64,000 nt of DNA from the NCBI GenBank assembly GCA_013396655.1, contig WBMV01004888.1, positions 682,001 to 746,000 of the forward strand, read 5' to 3'. This DNA comes from Campylorhamphus procurvoides. Its lineage: Eukaryota > Chordata > Aves > Passeriformes > Dendrocolaptidae. The translations under genes were made by a program, and so were the position numbers. The notes beneath the pieces are model-generated. The model saw nothing but the letters and a program-made list of their open reading frames with translations, did not search any database and was not told the DNA's origin. Below are positions 24,121 through 36,696 of this stretch, piece after piece (the stretch's first letter is position 1; every line of letters starts with the position of its first letter).

Positions 24121-27100
24121 GTCTTGATAGCAGTATCTATGTGATCAATTTGTCTAACTCCTTCTTTTGTGCTGCAGTTCTAGCCTCAGATTACACTAAC
24201 GAACAGGACTACATCTTCCATTTACAGCTTTTGCTCTTTCATTTACAGCTTTGAGGATCACGCTGTGCATTTCATTCCATCTTCATGTTCTTTACTTTCC
24301 TTTTCTGCAATTTGAGGATGAACTGCTTTGGGATCGTTGGCTGAAAAGTGCTGAGCAACAGTATAGTATTTGCCCCATGTCTGTCTTATTTGAATAACAC
24401 CTAGTGTGTTTGCCAAAGACCAGCTGTCATGGAAGTTCTGAGAAACCAAAGAATGTCAAACATCTAGTCCTTGAGAGGAGGCCTCGGAGGTAAGGAGATT
24501 AATCATCTTCTAGACTGCATGAAAAACTGGATGAAGAAATCCACAAACATAAGGTTGAACCATGAAGAACTCCCTGGTATCTCTGGAACCATCCCTCCCA
24601 ACAGATGCATATCTACTATCAACTTAAAAAACAACAATGTCTCTTCCCTCCTACATCCTGAAACTCATTGCTTGTGTCAGTGTTCCTGGAATGGAAGGTT
24701 TTCTAATATTCAAGTGAAATTTCTCTTACTGGGATTGCAGCCTGCAAATTCTTGTCCCATCCCTCATAAGCAAAGCACAGTCTATTCTCTTGCTCCTTTA
24801 CATATTGTGAAGACAATTATAATTACTCGTTTTTCTACAGCATTTAGACTTCATCACCTCAGTTCTTCTCCTAGGATGTTTTGGAATATTGCCTGTCATC
24901 CTCTCTCACATCCTGTCCCTTTTTTGAAGACCAAAGCACAAAACTAGAACACCATTTAAAATGGGACTTTGCTGCTACCAAGAAGAATAGAAGTTTTACT
25001 GATCCTGTTTCCCATATTACAACCTTTCCTGGAAGTATCAGATGTGTCCTGCTAATGGGAGAACAAAGATGGAGAGCCTTCAAACAGGATGAGCAATTAC
25101 CTGTTGCTCTGGCTCATGAAGGAGCTATGACAACAGTACCCATATTTTCACACTTCTACATGATGAGGAGGATGGCAGTTTTCTGAAAACACATGGGGTT
25201 TGAAGTATAAGTTGCTTCTAGGCATCATGAATCACTTCTTTTTAAGATGAGTAATCTCTCATCCCTCAGAATATTATAATGAGATGCATCTCAGTCAGTG
25301 CAGAAATACAGGTTACCCATCACAGGCATCCTTCCCAAAATAAGAAACGCATTCATTATAAGCCCAGTGCATCACTCCCTAGGTAGGCTAAGCAGATAAG
25401 CAGCAGAGTGCCCAGCAACGCAAACTATGTCAGAGAGACTTTAAGACTTCGTGTACTTGCAAAAAACCATTATGGGTACTAGTGGTTAAAGTAGATGGGG
25501 ACAGAAGTGGGCACTCACTTGTTTGATTGGTTGTTTTCAAAGATTTTGATGCCAAGCCACAGTGAAACTTCTCACCCCTCTACAAGAAGGGCCCTTCATA
25601 AGAAGAGCGTGAAGTTTTATTGTGACTTAGCATCATCAATATGAAGAAGAGACCCCATCCATAAAAACAACCTTGTCTGTGGGTGGGTACATACATACAT
25701 GGAGAATACAGTGAGTTTTTGTGCTGATGCAGTATTATATGGCAAATATTTTACTTCATCATCCACCAGGCACTAGACTTTGATCTAACAGTTAAACCAG
25801 AACAGAGTTAAGAAAGCAGTAGTGAGCTAGCCCTCACTTTGCCAAGTTGTAATGCACCAAAAAGCAGTATCTAGTCCTTGAACTTCGTCATTTCCTTGAA
25901 AACAGAATACTCTACAAATACAGGGTTTTAGTACTCCTTTTGTTATAATTCTTTATCCTCAGAACTCTCTAACTTGACCGTGTTTTCTAGCCCAGTTTTG
26001 GATATATGGAGGAACAGTAGCTTTAACACAAGAGATCCTCTCAGTTGGCATGAAAAGGACCTTGAATCAAACTGTAAACCACATCTGTACATCTCATTAG
26101 TCTCTGCCTTTGAGGTGTATGCAGCAGAAAAATTGCTTGTTATCTCCAGCACCCCCATAGTTTCTTTAATGAGAAGACTGCAGCTGAGAGAAGCAGGTAC
26201 AATGTCATGAGGGCAAATGGTTTTATCCAAAGTCCAATGCAGGATATACAGATTTTGTACATCAAACACCATGCAGGGATTTTTCTCAAGAATGTCTGTT
26301 TTTTCAGTCCTAGGTATCTGTAAGTACCAGTCTTTCAGTGTAAAAAAAATACATAAAAATAAACAGATTCCCTCAGTATCTCCTAGCATGCAACATTTGG
26401 TGTTAGCATTACAAGCCTTTTTAAAATGTTCAGGTTTTTGGTGTGCAATTTGAGGAGCACTGTGATTACCACTATAAGTTTGATGACAGATGTATCCCTG
26501 GACATAATACTTGTTTCACGCACATGTAGTAAGCCTGGCTCATGGGATCCACACGGCACATAAACAGCTGAACACAGCCCCTCTGTCTGTACAGGTCCCC
26601 TCATCCTCCCAGTATCAGAGCCAAAATGCACTCATTTGCTCTCTAACCTATGTATAATAAATTGCTAACCCTGTCAAAAGTGTTGTTCTGAACAAAAAAT
26701 AAGGAAGATATTAAATTTCTGTAAAGACGGACTATTACAATTTACCCAGTTAGCTAATACAGTCTTACAGAACTGTAGTGATGTATCATTGACTGTGTAA
26801 CATCAAAGACCATATCCCTCCTCCAAGCTCAAATACTAAACAAGTAATTCCCAGTTAGTGCTTTTAGAGGAGTCTCCTCTATCCCATTGAAAATAACTTC
26901 ATCTTTCTCATCTCAACCCACAACCTTGGCTCTTCATGTCCTTTTCAATGCCATCATGATTGTGTCTTCATATCATCCTGCACTGCAGTTTTTACAATAT
27001 AACCTTGTAAGACACACAGAAAACGTCTCTCAGGAATAGAATAGGGAAGGGATGTTCTGCATTTGCATGTAATGAGCAGTAAAAGACCTTGCAGAGAATG

Positions 27101-27194
27101 GAGCACGGCTTGTCCAAGCAAAATAGTTTTTTTTTCTTTTCATGCTGGCTGTGACGATGAGAGGTTGATTCCATCATCTCATAGGAGAATATCA
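24121..27194. other. Noncoding DNA, nothing recognised
   Basis: Holds the longest open frames of the window: 158 codons at 24471-24947 (plus) and 148 codons at 25943-26389 (minus). Neither contains a domain, motif or composition I recognise, and both strands are open in places, so I treat them as chance. A short direct repeat (CATTTACAGCTTT) occurs at about 24219 and 24240. Confidence 0.5.
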
Positions 27195-28051
27195 GTTTTG
27201 AGACCACTTGAGGAACTTGAAATCTGTGGGGTCCAGGGTGCCATGATCCTGAGGGAATTGGATTACAGTGTTACCAAAGCACTCTCCCTCATATTTTAAA
27301 AGTTATAGCAGCCAGGCAAAGTCCTCAGTGACCAGAGAAATGGGAAACCTTACACTCATTTTAAAAAACTATCAACCAGTAAGCGCCACTTTTGTGACCC
27401 GTAAGATCATGGAACAGATCCTCCTGGAAGATGAGCTGAAACATATGGAAGACAGGAAAGTGATTAGAAATGGCCAACAGGGCTTCACAAAGGGCAAGTC
27501 ATGCCTGAGAGCTGAATGGCTGTATCAGTGGGCAAGGAAAGAGCTATAGATGTCATGTACCTGGATTTCTGTGAGGCCTTTGAAATAGTGTTACACAACA
27601 ATCTTACCTCTAAATTGGAGAGATATGGCTCAACGGATGGATTGTTGGATGTGAGACTGACTGGCTGGTTGCATCCAGAGTTAAAGTCAATTTTTCAATG
27701 TACAAGTGTAAATCAGTAATGAGTAGTGTTCCTCAAGGACCTGTAATGGGGCCAGTGTTATTTGATATGTTCATCAACAATATAGATAATGAGGTTGAAG
27801 ACATTTTCAACAAGTTTGTGAATGACAAGAAGCTGTGTGGCGTAGCAGATTCAATAGAGAGAAGGGTCATTCAGAGGGGCCTTAGCAGGCCCATGTGAAG
27901 TTCATAAGTTCAACAAGACCAAGTGAAAGGTTAGGTTGCATGGGTTTATGAGCAAGCTGGTTGAGTGGAATGTGTCCCTGTCCATGTCAGGTGGGTTGAA
28001 ACTAGATAATCTTTGAATATCTCTTCCCTTCCAAATCATTCTATGATTCTT
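27195..28051 (+). mobile_element. CR1 LINE with RT core, C-terminus deleted
   Basis: A sense-strand CR1 copy. It starts in the ORF2 reverse-transcriptase fingers region (clear from about 27229), runs through the palm and breaks off near 27935 after the AAGTTCAACAAGACCAAGTG segment. It then jumps to the 3' UTR end (GAGTGGAATGTGTCCCTGTC, then GAAACTAGATAATCTTTGAA) and finishes with the CATTCTATGATTCT terminal repeat near 28051. The deletion removes the whole C-terminal part of ORF2 and most of the 3' UTR. A further deletion of about 25 bp lies near 27510-27530. Confidence 0.93.
27331..27898 (+). pseudogene. CR1 reverse-transcriptase core, mutated
   Basis: The palm is readable over several frames. 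27394-27480 covers the [15 protein letters not shown] and [15 protein letters not shown] segments. 27558-27590 covers YLDFCEAFEIV, where the first catalytic aspartate of the usual KAFD box is glutamate (codon 27582-27584). 27729-27760 covers VPQGPVMGPVLFD. 27815-27826 encodes FVND in place of the usual FADD box, so the first aspartate of the metal-binding pair is asparagine. Stops and frameshifts separate the pieces. Both catalytic boxes are damaged and the enzyme is dead. Confidence 0.9.
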
Positions 28052-28574
28052 TATGCAAAAGTTTGATCTAGTCCAAGTTTTGATTTACCTCCTTTGGGAA
28101 AACTCCTACCTTCTGCTTCACCCACATGTATTCTAAAGAGCAGGATTTTTAATGAGAAGAATGAAACTGACACATCTGTGTTTGCACTAACCACTCCTCC
28201 TCCACAGTTGAGATGGGGACAGTATTTAAATTACTTTTCTGCACCAATAATTTGGATTCCTGTAGCAGAAAATTAATTTGTCTCTTCTCTGCAGAAAAGA
28301 ACTCAATGTGGATTCCTGTATCCCAGCTGGACTAGTAACAAAGGAGAAAGGAGCAACAGCAAATCCAGATTAAGAAATAGGAGACAGAGCTGTTCCAAAA
28401 GACAATAATATATTTATCAGATCCTGATGGCAAATATTTCCCTGTTGTGTCAAGCACAATATTAGCAAAACTTGGAAGACAAAGAAAGGGCAAAAAAGTA
28501 GTGAGCAAGAATATCTCCTTTCCTCTCACTTTTCATATTCTTACATAAATACCTGCTGCTGGTCACCAGAACCC
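28052..28574. other. Noncoding DNA between two CR1-type pieces
   Basis: No gene or repeat is recognised. The string GGATTCCTGTA occurs twice (near 28253 and 28309), about 56 bp apart. Confidence 0.4.
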
Positions 28575-28625
28575 AGGATGAAAACAAGATTACTGGACTA
28601 GAGGGACCTTCTGCTGTGAGCCACT
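28575..28625 (+). mobile_element. Possible ancient CR1/L3-type 3' relic
   Basis: CCAGGATGAAAACAAGATTA then CTGGACTAGAGGGACCTTCT then GCTGTGAGCCACTCTAC resembles the old amniote LINE tail of the form ACTGGGCTAGATGGACC followed by a question-mark-like TCTGA-CCAG block. The match is short and by memory; the family could be wrong. Confidence 0.4.
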
Positions 28626-29929
28626 CTACTGTGTCAGTAACAGAGCATGTTTGTATTCAGGTACCGAGCCATGGCCTCACGAATACTCTACTTTCAGAGC
28701 CTTTGGGCACAAGTTCAGTTCTCTTTGAATCATGGACTATCATAATAGATTCATTAACAACCGTATTCCTGCTCCCTTCCCCATACCTGAGTATTGAATG
28801 CCATTTTTGAAGCAGAATCTGTACCTGGAGATGTCTGTCTTATGATTACATTCTGAACATAAACTTAAAGACACACTGCTTGACATTTCTTCTTCAAAAT
28901 CTAGGTAAAAAGCTACAGGTGCTGATGGCAGTAGCATGTAATTTGCTCCTGCAGTGATATTGCCTGATTAACCATCTGTTACAGCATCCAGAATTTTGTT
29001 ACCTTCAGTTTAACCATGTCATGTTTTCAGCATTTTGACTTTTGAAGGAACATTGTGACAAAAGCACTAGTGGCTTATAAAGCTGGTAAAACCAGTGATA
29101 ATTGTAGCAGAAAATGAAAAATGCAAGTGAAAATATGTTCCTGTTGTCCGCTCTCTGAAAATAACAACAATATATTTAAAAGGGAACATTTCTTAAATCC
29201 TCTATTTATATATATCATTATTTGGAAATGGAAGCTTAAAGCAGAGTTATTGAGGTTTATGTAAAAATTAAGTAATTTCAGGCACTGAGTAAAGAATTAA
29301 TTTACTTTTGATAATATTCAAAAAGGAGCCCAGAATTCAAACTAGCACACAAGCAAAGGCCTTGTAGCAGGGAGGTATAGCACAGCCACAAGAGCAAGAA
29401 AAACTGTCCTGTCCAAATGAATAGAAATATTAATGCCCACGTCAGAGTGAAGTCAACCATTTTCTTTAGCAGTTTCATCTATTCAAACAGCCTTGGTTTT
29501 CTGTAAATTTATATATATTATTGGACAGATTTGTTTCAAACCATTGGCTTAAGAGCAGCTGGTAATGGAAAATGGAAACAGCCTTAGGACCATTAATGGA
29601 AGGCATGTGCCATTGAATGAGAAAGGACTGAGGACCCAGACAGCTGGTGCCAACTTTGACTTATAGCTACAGAAACTCACCTGACTTTCCCTGCAGAGAG
29701 GAGATTAACTATGGTGAAACTAGATTTTCCATTGTTCTCTCATAGCCTCTGTGTGGCAGAGGGGAGAGAGAAGACATGCAGTTTTCCTTAGATTTAAGAC
29801 CTTTTGTGTACTTTCAGAGCTTAGCAGATATCTATAGGCTCATCTTCACAAGGTACATAAGCAGTATACTGAGCAGACAGTACAGTTTCCAGAATAAAAC
29901 AAAGCACCATCACAATCTGGTCATGACGA
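28626..29929. other. AT-rich noncoding DNA, nothing recognised
   Basis: TA-rich patches occur near 29205-29218 and 29508-29520. No gene or element is recognised before the CR1 piece that follows. Confidence 0.5.
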
Positions 29930-30163
29930 CCCAACCACTTTGCTGGGCAATGTGTTCCAATACTTGATAATCTTTTTAGTGAAGAATTTTTTCCTAATAT
30001 CCAATCTAAACCTGCCATGGTGCAACTTGAGACCATTTCCTCTTGTCTTATTTCTTGTTATGTGAGAGAAGATACCAACCCCAACATCACTACAACCTTC
30101 TTTCAGGTAATTGTAGAGAATGATAAGGTATCCCTTGAACCTCCTTTCTTCCAGGCTAAACAA
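29930..30163 (-). pseudogene. CR1 ORF2 extreme C-terminus
   Basis: About 78 codons remain open on the minus strand. Landmarks in order are FSLEERRFKGYLI, LYNYLKEGCSDVGVG, TRNKTRGNGLKLHHGRFRLD, and IRKKFFTKKIIKYWNTLP. This is the typical end of avian CR1 ORF2. Only the tail is present and no catalytic motif remains. Confidence 0.9.
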
Positions 30164-30243
30164 TCACAGTTCCTTTATCTGCTCATATGAGCTCATATGA
30201 CTAGATCTGTTCACCAGGTATGTTACCCTTCTTTGGATGCTTT
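29930..30243 (-). mobile_element. CR1 LINE fragment, another subfamily
   Basis: The plus strand is the complement of the end of CR1 ORF2 and the proximal 3' UTR: CTGGGCAATGTGTTCCAATA, then GTGAAGAATTTTTTCCTAAT, CCTGCCATGGTGCAACTTGA, GGTAATTGTAGAGAATGATA and CTTCCAGGCTAAACAATCAC. The CACAACTTGAGACC-like block differs from the copies at 2.3 and 11.6 kb, so this is a separate subfamily. It lacks the 3' terminus and stops near a T-rich stretch at 30240-30266. Confidence 0.88.
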
Positions 30244-33200
30244 TTTTCCATTTTTTAAACTTTTTTTAACTTGATATTGAAGTGCTGAAGCTCAGCCAAA
30301 GAAGTTACATTACAAGAGTGGAAATGTATGGATGAAGGACAGGAAGAAAGCTGATGTTGGTGGTATGTGTTAGAGATTTCAGAACAGCCAGGATCAAACA
30401 ACATTATTTGATATGGTCAGCGCTATCTAAACCAGTAGTACTTGAAAATTCACTTTGACACAAGGAACTCAATATGCTGAAAAAGCTTTGTTCCAGGAAA
30501 GAAAAGAAAATCCATTAACTGTGTGCAGAGGTTTGTGCATGTGCAAACATGTTTGAGGCACCTTTGTCTAACACACTTCAAACACAGGTTGTCTGCGAGC
30601 TAGCACTCACTGTGTATATTTAAATGCCTCTATTTGTACGGGAGATTTTCAACTGTGGTTGTCACAGGATCTATCAACTGAAAGCATTAAGAAACATTTC
30701 TTGATTCCAATTCTTAACTTGCAGTCAAATTTTGCTTTTTAAACAGACTTGTTGCATTACATTTTGAGCTCATACAAAACTTTTAGAAAAGAGGGACAAC
30801 ACCATCAGTGGATTCTTCTCTGAGCTCTGACTAGTTAATACTCAAGGCTGAGTTATACCTAGGAAGTTGCTGTTAACATAGAGCTAAATGTCATGGAGCA
30901 AAAGAGTACCCCGTGTGCTATTGGAACCTTCTTCTTTCTGAAGCAGTAGTAGCATATAGGAGTAGCAATGATTCTGTTTCTAATGGGAAGCCAAACATGA
31001 AAAACACTGGGCTCAGTGCTGTCCTTCTAAACACAGAATATAGGCCCTTCAGGCTTTAAAGCTTTTTGAAATCTCAGCAAGTGTTTTACAAGCCTCTTCA
31101 GGCTTGCTGGAGTCTGTACAATTGTGTGGAGGGGGTCTTTTCCATGGAGAGAGTAAGCCTACAGTAAACTGCAAAGATGGTCGGATTATGGGATTCTTGT
31201 TTTAGGTTATCTTCAGTCTGGTTATGTTTGGAATATGCAGCATTGAAAAGAGAAAAAGAAGGAGTAGAAAGTTGAACAGGTATGAATAATCACAATGAAA
31301 TTGCTAGATATAATCTTGTTCTGCATCAGTCATAGATTTTACCAGTGCTGCTAAGCTAAGGTTAAATTGCTACCATTGCTAGCATAGACTTTCTGTTGCG
31401 GTCCCATATGTGAGTAATCACTAGCAATTTTACATTGTGATATTCAAATTCAGTATGGAGAGAAAAAAATCTAGTTGGTCTCACACAGACAACACATAGA
31501 TTTTTCAAGTAGTATGAAATATACAAGCAGCAATAAATTAAAACAGAATTAATTTGAAACATAATTCACCATGAAGAACAGTAGTATCCTTTGACAGTGT
31601 ATTAATCTTAAATCTTTTTTTTTCTAATACTTCACAGATTATTTTCTAGGTTACCTCAAGGCACAAGCAAAACTGAAGCCAACTCTGCCCTGAGTTTTAC
31701 CTCATCTCAGTGAAATATTATAACAAATGATTTAGTTGAATTAGCAAATGATCCACTTTTTTTTCTTCTTTTTTTCAGCCCTTCACAGAACATTGCAGAC
31801 ATTTTCTCCTAGATTTGTTCTTTCAAAGGAAGTCAAAATTTCCACTCCCAAAGTGAATTCTCTCAGATCAGCAGAAAGTTTATAATGTGTTTTAGACTAC
31901 AAAGGTATCTATCATGGGACACTTCCCACATCTGAATTTCCTCATAGATATTCCTTCTGGAACTGTGAGGAGACTTCCAGAAAGCATTTCTGAGCTTTCT
32001 AAGTTGGATGACAGCGAGATCTTTCCTCCTTTTCTTTCAACTTCCAGTGTTTACAACATAAAATCTGCAAATACATGGTGCAGCCACCAGTGGAGCATCT
32101 GGTACAGTGGTGAGAAGCAGACCAGGAGGATACAAAGTGGTGAAAGCTGAAATGTTTCCAGAAGTCAAAGGAAGACCTTACTCTGTGAGAGTGACAACAC
32201 TTGTGCACACAACAGTGGCGGCCAGGCTCAAGTGACCACCTCAAACAGCAGCTCTGAGCTAAGTGGACCATTGATCTAAGTCAGTGAAACAATTCTTATG
32301 GGAATTCTATAGGCAAAAGGTAATACTAACAGGTAATACCACTGTAAGACATAAAAGATGAAGAAGGACTTGAAAATATTCTACTGGAAAAATTAAGAAA
32401 TTTTGCAAAGTTCTTCTCCCTTAATATGTATGAAAATATATTTGAGGCTTGTGAAAAATAGAAAAGGGCTATTTTTGAAGGGGTTTATTAGAAACAATTT
32501 ATCAGTTTGCAGCCACTGAAATTAAAAATTTAGCAAATGCTTATTAACACATGAGGAAAATCATGTGGAATATCCATTAACCGCAAATAAAATATTAATA
32601 AAATGCTCATAAACATCATGAAGGGTAGAACATTACCACTGTCCCTTGAGTCACACATACAGTACAGATAAAGATGTCCTCCTCTGCAGCAGGATTTTGA
32701 GTAACTGTTCAGATAACTCCATAACATTTTAAGAATCACCACTGTACTATTCTGTGGAACAGATCATCTTTGAAAACACACAAATCCAGACCTTTTCATA
32801 AAATATTTATATATAAGTTTTCAATTTTGTTTTGGAGAGTTTGGATCACTGTTCTTTGTGTTTATCTACTTTCTCTGCTACTTTCTACTAGACCAGAACT
32901 CATTTTTTTGAGAAAACATCCTTCTGTTCAGTTTGACCATCCAATTTATTTTCATACAGCTTTTTATTTGTCATATTTGTCTTTCAAGTTATGTGCAAGC
33001 AGATAGAAATGAAGTTAAAAATCCCCTTTAAATTTGTAAGCTCAAGCACTGTACAAGGAAGTTTGTATTTTTATATTATATTACATATTGGATTTCCAAT
33101 AATACTACTTTCTATCACAATCTCCATTTACTTCATGAGCATGAATATCTGTCTGACAGGCAAAACTTCCAGATTTTTTACTAAGGAACAAACCAGTTAA

Positions 33201-36200
33201 GTTTTCTCAAGACTATCAAGCAAAATTAGTAGAGAAAACAAAAAATACCTAGGAGTGCAGGAAATCCGCATTGAGAGACCTGTAATGAATCAGGCAGAGG
33301 AGAAAGTTGACACTGTCCTTCACCCCAGATGAATACACCAGACACCATAATCACTGTGTCTCTTCTTGTCCAAATTATTATTAATTACTTATGAAATAGG
33401 GCACAGCTGCAACAGGGAGACAAAAAAAAAGTCATCCTAAAGCAGTCAGCAGTCCAGCACTTCAGCACTTCCAGGCAGTTTTCAGGTGAGCCTGACATTT
33501 CCTCCCTCACCTCACTCCACAGCCCATGACATCCTCCCAAGCAACATGGTATGAAGAAAATCCCCGTAGAAATTTTTCCTTTGGTGTCATCTAGTGAGGT
33601 CTCTCAGGTCTCTCTCTTCCATCATCCAAACACTTAGGATTTGAAGAGACAAAAGTCCAGGTTACAGAAACACTCCAGTCCACCTGCACAAACTAATCTG
33701 CTTTTGCTTACAAGACATTATTAATTTCCAGTTATGGAGCCTTGCCTCCCTAGTGTTTGTCAGCACAGTGGAGGATGAAGCTAGTCACTCTTGCCTCCTT
33801 GCTATCATGACAAGGAGGTCATCTGACAACATGGTGAAGCAGAAAGCCCTTTACCTGAGCAATGCACAGAGGGCTTTGGGGAAAGGATGGGCTGGTCAGG
33901 TACCATTACTTGGTTCCCGTCATTTCTACTATGATATCCAACAGGCAACACCTTCTATAAATCATTTACTGTGGTTCTGCGACCACCAGCAGTTCAGAAA
34001 TGTTACTCAAAGACCACATTTTCAAACTTCCCTCTCAGTCTTCCCCTCTGAAATTAAGGAATCTGTTAAACAGTCCCAAGTTATATAAACTTCCTTAGTC
34101 TCACAACTTGCATTTATTATATGTGCTTATGGAAAGCATTTAGAAAGTACTACTGAGGAAAAATGACGTGTATTTAAACATAAATGCCATGTCATGAGGA
34201 ACCTGAGACAACACAGGGTGGCAGTTCTATGAAATGATAAGCCACAGACAACACATTTTCTGTGCCATGGCATGAAATGCAAAGACAGACTGGTCACATC
34301 AGGCCTTAAGGAGATTTACACATATCTGATAGTGAAAAGATTGTCTCTGCCTGGCCTAGTCACTGGACTTTAAAGTACATGAAGAAAAGGAAATGTGGGT
34401 CTAATTTCTGTGGAGGCAAAATCACAAAAGTCTCCCAGCTGGGTAAGTGGATCCTTCTGTTGCAGAGGTTTTCTGCAGATTCATCTAAATTATGCTACTA
34501 TTTTCCATGGTTAGTGAAAAATAATGACTATAGATTGGACATTTCCAGCAGGAGTACATTTCATATTATTATTGTAGATGCATTGCTACACTGAGAGGTC
34601 ATTTACTGAATGCATGAGCTCTCTGGATTTAGGAAAGCAAATACCTCTGTGCAATTCCTATTTTAATCACTGTCTTCCTTTTATTTTTCTCCTACAAAAA
34701 ATAAAGCTGAACCGTTCGAAGGATGCTGCTGTCCATCAGACAATGCTGCTGGAAGCAGGCTTTCTCTTTTTGATAAAACTGTTGTGGAGAGGTTATTTTA
34801 AGCTTTCTGAGTTTAGTGAATAATGGTAAGAATAATGGGGATGGAGAAATAGTTTGCGCAAAAAAGCAGTGTTCTGGTTTAATTTGGCACTTTCCTCCTT
34901 TGACCATAATTCTTGATAAATGTGTGTGGGTTGAAAATTAGAGTTGTTTCATTGAATGGGGTTCATAAAACAAGGAAAGAAGAAGTGGCTTCAGGTTTGA
35001 AAGATTACTTTCTTTTTGATCCACAAGCTGGAATTATTTGGTGTTATCCTTCTAAAATTTTCATTAAAAGCAGTTGTAATAATTCTCACTAGTTCTGCAA
35101 TGTACCAAATTCCCACTCCTGCACACGGAGTACAGTGAAAGCAAGCACTTGTTGCAGAAACATGTGTACCATCTGCTACAGGACTCAAGATCTGCCAGGT
35201 GAGAGAGGGCATGAAGGTAGGAAAGCAGCAAGCCTCTTAGACATCAAACAAGAAAGGCCAAAACTCCTAAGAAGACATATTTGCTATCTTGGTAAAATAG
35301 TGGCTTTAACTGTTCCCTTTGGGAGACAACCTTACACCAAGGTGAATGCCTTCTATGAACAATTTCTCTTTTATCCTATCCACTATGGACACTTAATTAT
35401 AAATTTCCAATTTTATGCTCTGATCAATTCCCCTTCCGTTTTTGCTTTTTCCTTCACCTGCCACCCTCCAGCTATCAAATACATCTTTTTAAAACTATCA
35501 CTGAGGTAGCATTTACTGAGTAGAAACTTCCTGTTGCAGTGGAACAGAATAATGAATGACCAAGAAGTTGTTTGTTTGAAGATATATAGAAGTCTCTCCA
35601 TTTTTTGTGCATGTGGGAGATTCCTATCAGTAGTAATGAGCATACTGTGAGTTCATTGAAAAGTGACAAGACCCCTATCATCACTAAACTGCTAAGTCTG
35701 CCCACCACAAAAACAAGAATAGTGCAAAAACCTGTTTAACCCTGTGTTCTAAGCAAGTGGATTTCTAAAATAGCAAGTCATCCCTTAAAAAGCACTGTTT
35801 AACTGCATGTGGCAGGTTGTAAAGCAGTGATCCCATCTTCTGGGCATGAAATGAAATCAAGAGCCCTAGATTATTTCAATCCTTTAACATTTGTGTTCAT
35901 TGTACCCTCATTCAACTCGATGAACACTCACTTGTCTATGAAAAAAGACAGTAACCTGTCATGTGAGTCACAGTCTGAAGCAGGTAGACTTAGTCTTTAG
36001 GTTGTTGGTCTTCTTTAATAGGGAACAACCTTTTCACTGTAGGAGTTTCTCCAAGGGGCTTACTAAAGTAAAAACTCAATAATGGGGTGTAAGAGGAATC
36101 TCTGTTCCTACATGCAAAATGCTGGTAGGGTTCTGTGATTTCCACAATATCTGCAATTCTGTTTGAAATATAAGCATGCCATCCCTGGCATTAAGTAGCA

Positions 36201-36675
36201 GAAAAAAAGCCAGGAAGCACTCTGTCAAAGAAGCAAACCCAAAAAATATAATTCATGAGACTTCAAAATAATCTAAGGCCAATCTACTGCAAACTTGGGA
36301 CATTAATGCATACAGTATGCCTGTGAGTGCACCTCAGATTTACAATCAAATTGAAGTTCTGAAGGACACTGTTATTATAACCCAATCATAATGTCATATA
36401 TGAAGAATTTTCTTAGAGCAGCTTGGAAATAATTTCCACTCTGAGTCTTCAAACTCCTTTGGAAGCGTTTCAAACAAGGAACTGTCAGTAACTATCTAAC
36501 TTGAGTACTGAGGCACTTGTCAGAGACAAGAGCAATACAATGCAGCTATACAACTTGAGGTCATGCAGAAATTTGCAAAGACTGAGGAGATGCTGCAGCT
36601 TTATTGGAAATACAGTAGAACAGGTGGGCAGCTGGACTTACTAGTCATACTTCAGAGCACAGATAAAAAGGAAAC
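30244..36675. other. Long AT-rich noncoding block
   Basis: No gene, LTR or CR1 is recognised over about 6.4 kb. A T-rich patch follows the CR1 (30240-30275). Small tandem words occur near 33448-33470 (CAGCACTTCAGCACTTCC). Open frames up to about 124 codons (35135-35509) have no recognisable content. On the minus strand a pyrimidine tract ending in CAG near 33400 looks like a splice acceptor, but no exon-like frame follows. Confidence 0.5.
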
Positions 36676-36696
36676 ATATATATATATATACACACA
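36676..36696. repeat. (AT)n-(AC)n dinucleotide microsatellite
   Basis: About seven AT units run directly into three CA units. It is short and likely unimportant. Confidence 0.85.

Noticed and set aside
24471..24947. 158-codon open frame, plus strand, the longest in the window
   Set aside because: No recognisable domain, no coding-like composition, no repeat or splice context; length is within chance for 64 kb read in six frames.
25943..26389. 148-codon open frame, minus strand
   Set aside because: No motif recognised and the opposite strand is open over the same bases; treated as chance.
33395..33440. Minus-strand pyrimidine tract and CAG that looks like a splice acceptor
   Set aside because: No open, protein-like frame follows and such tracts are frequent by chance next to A runs.
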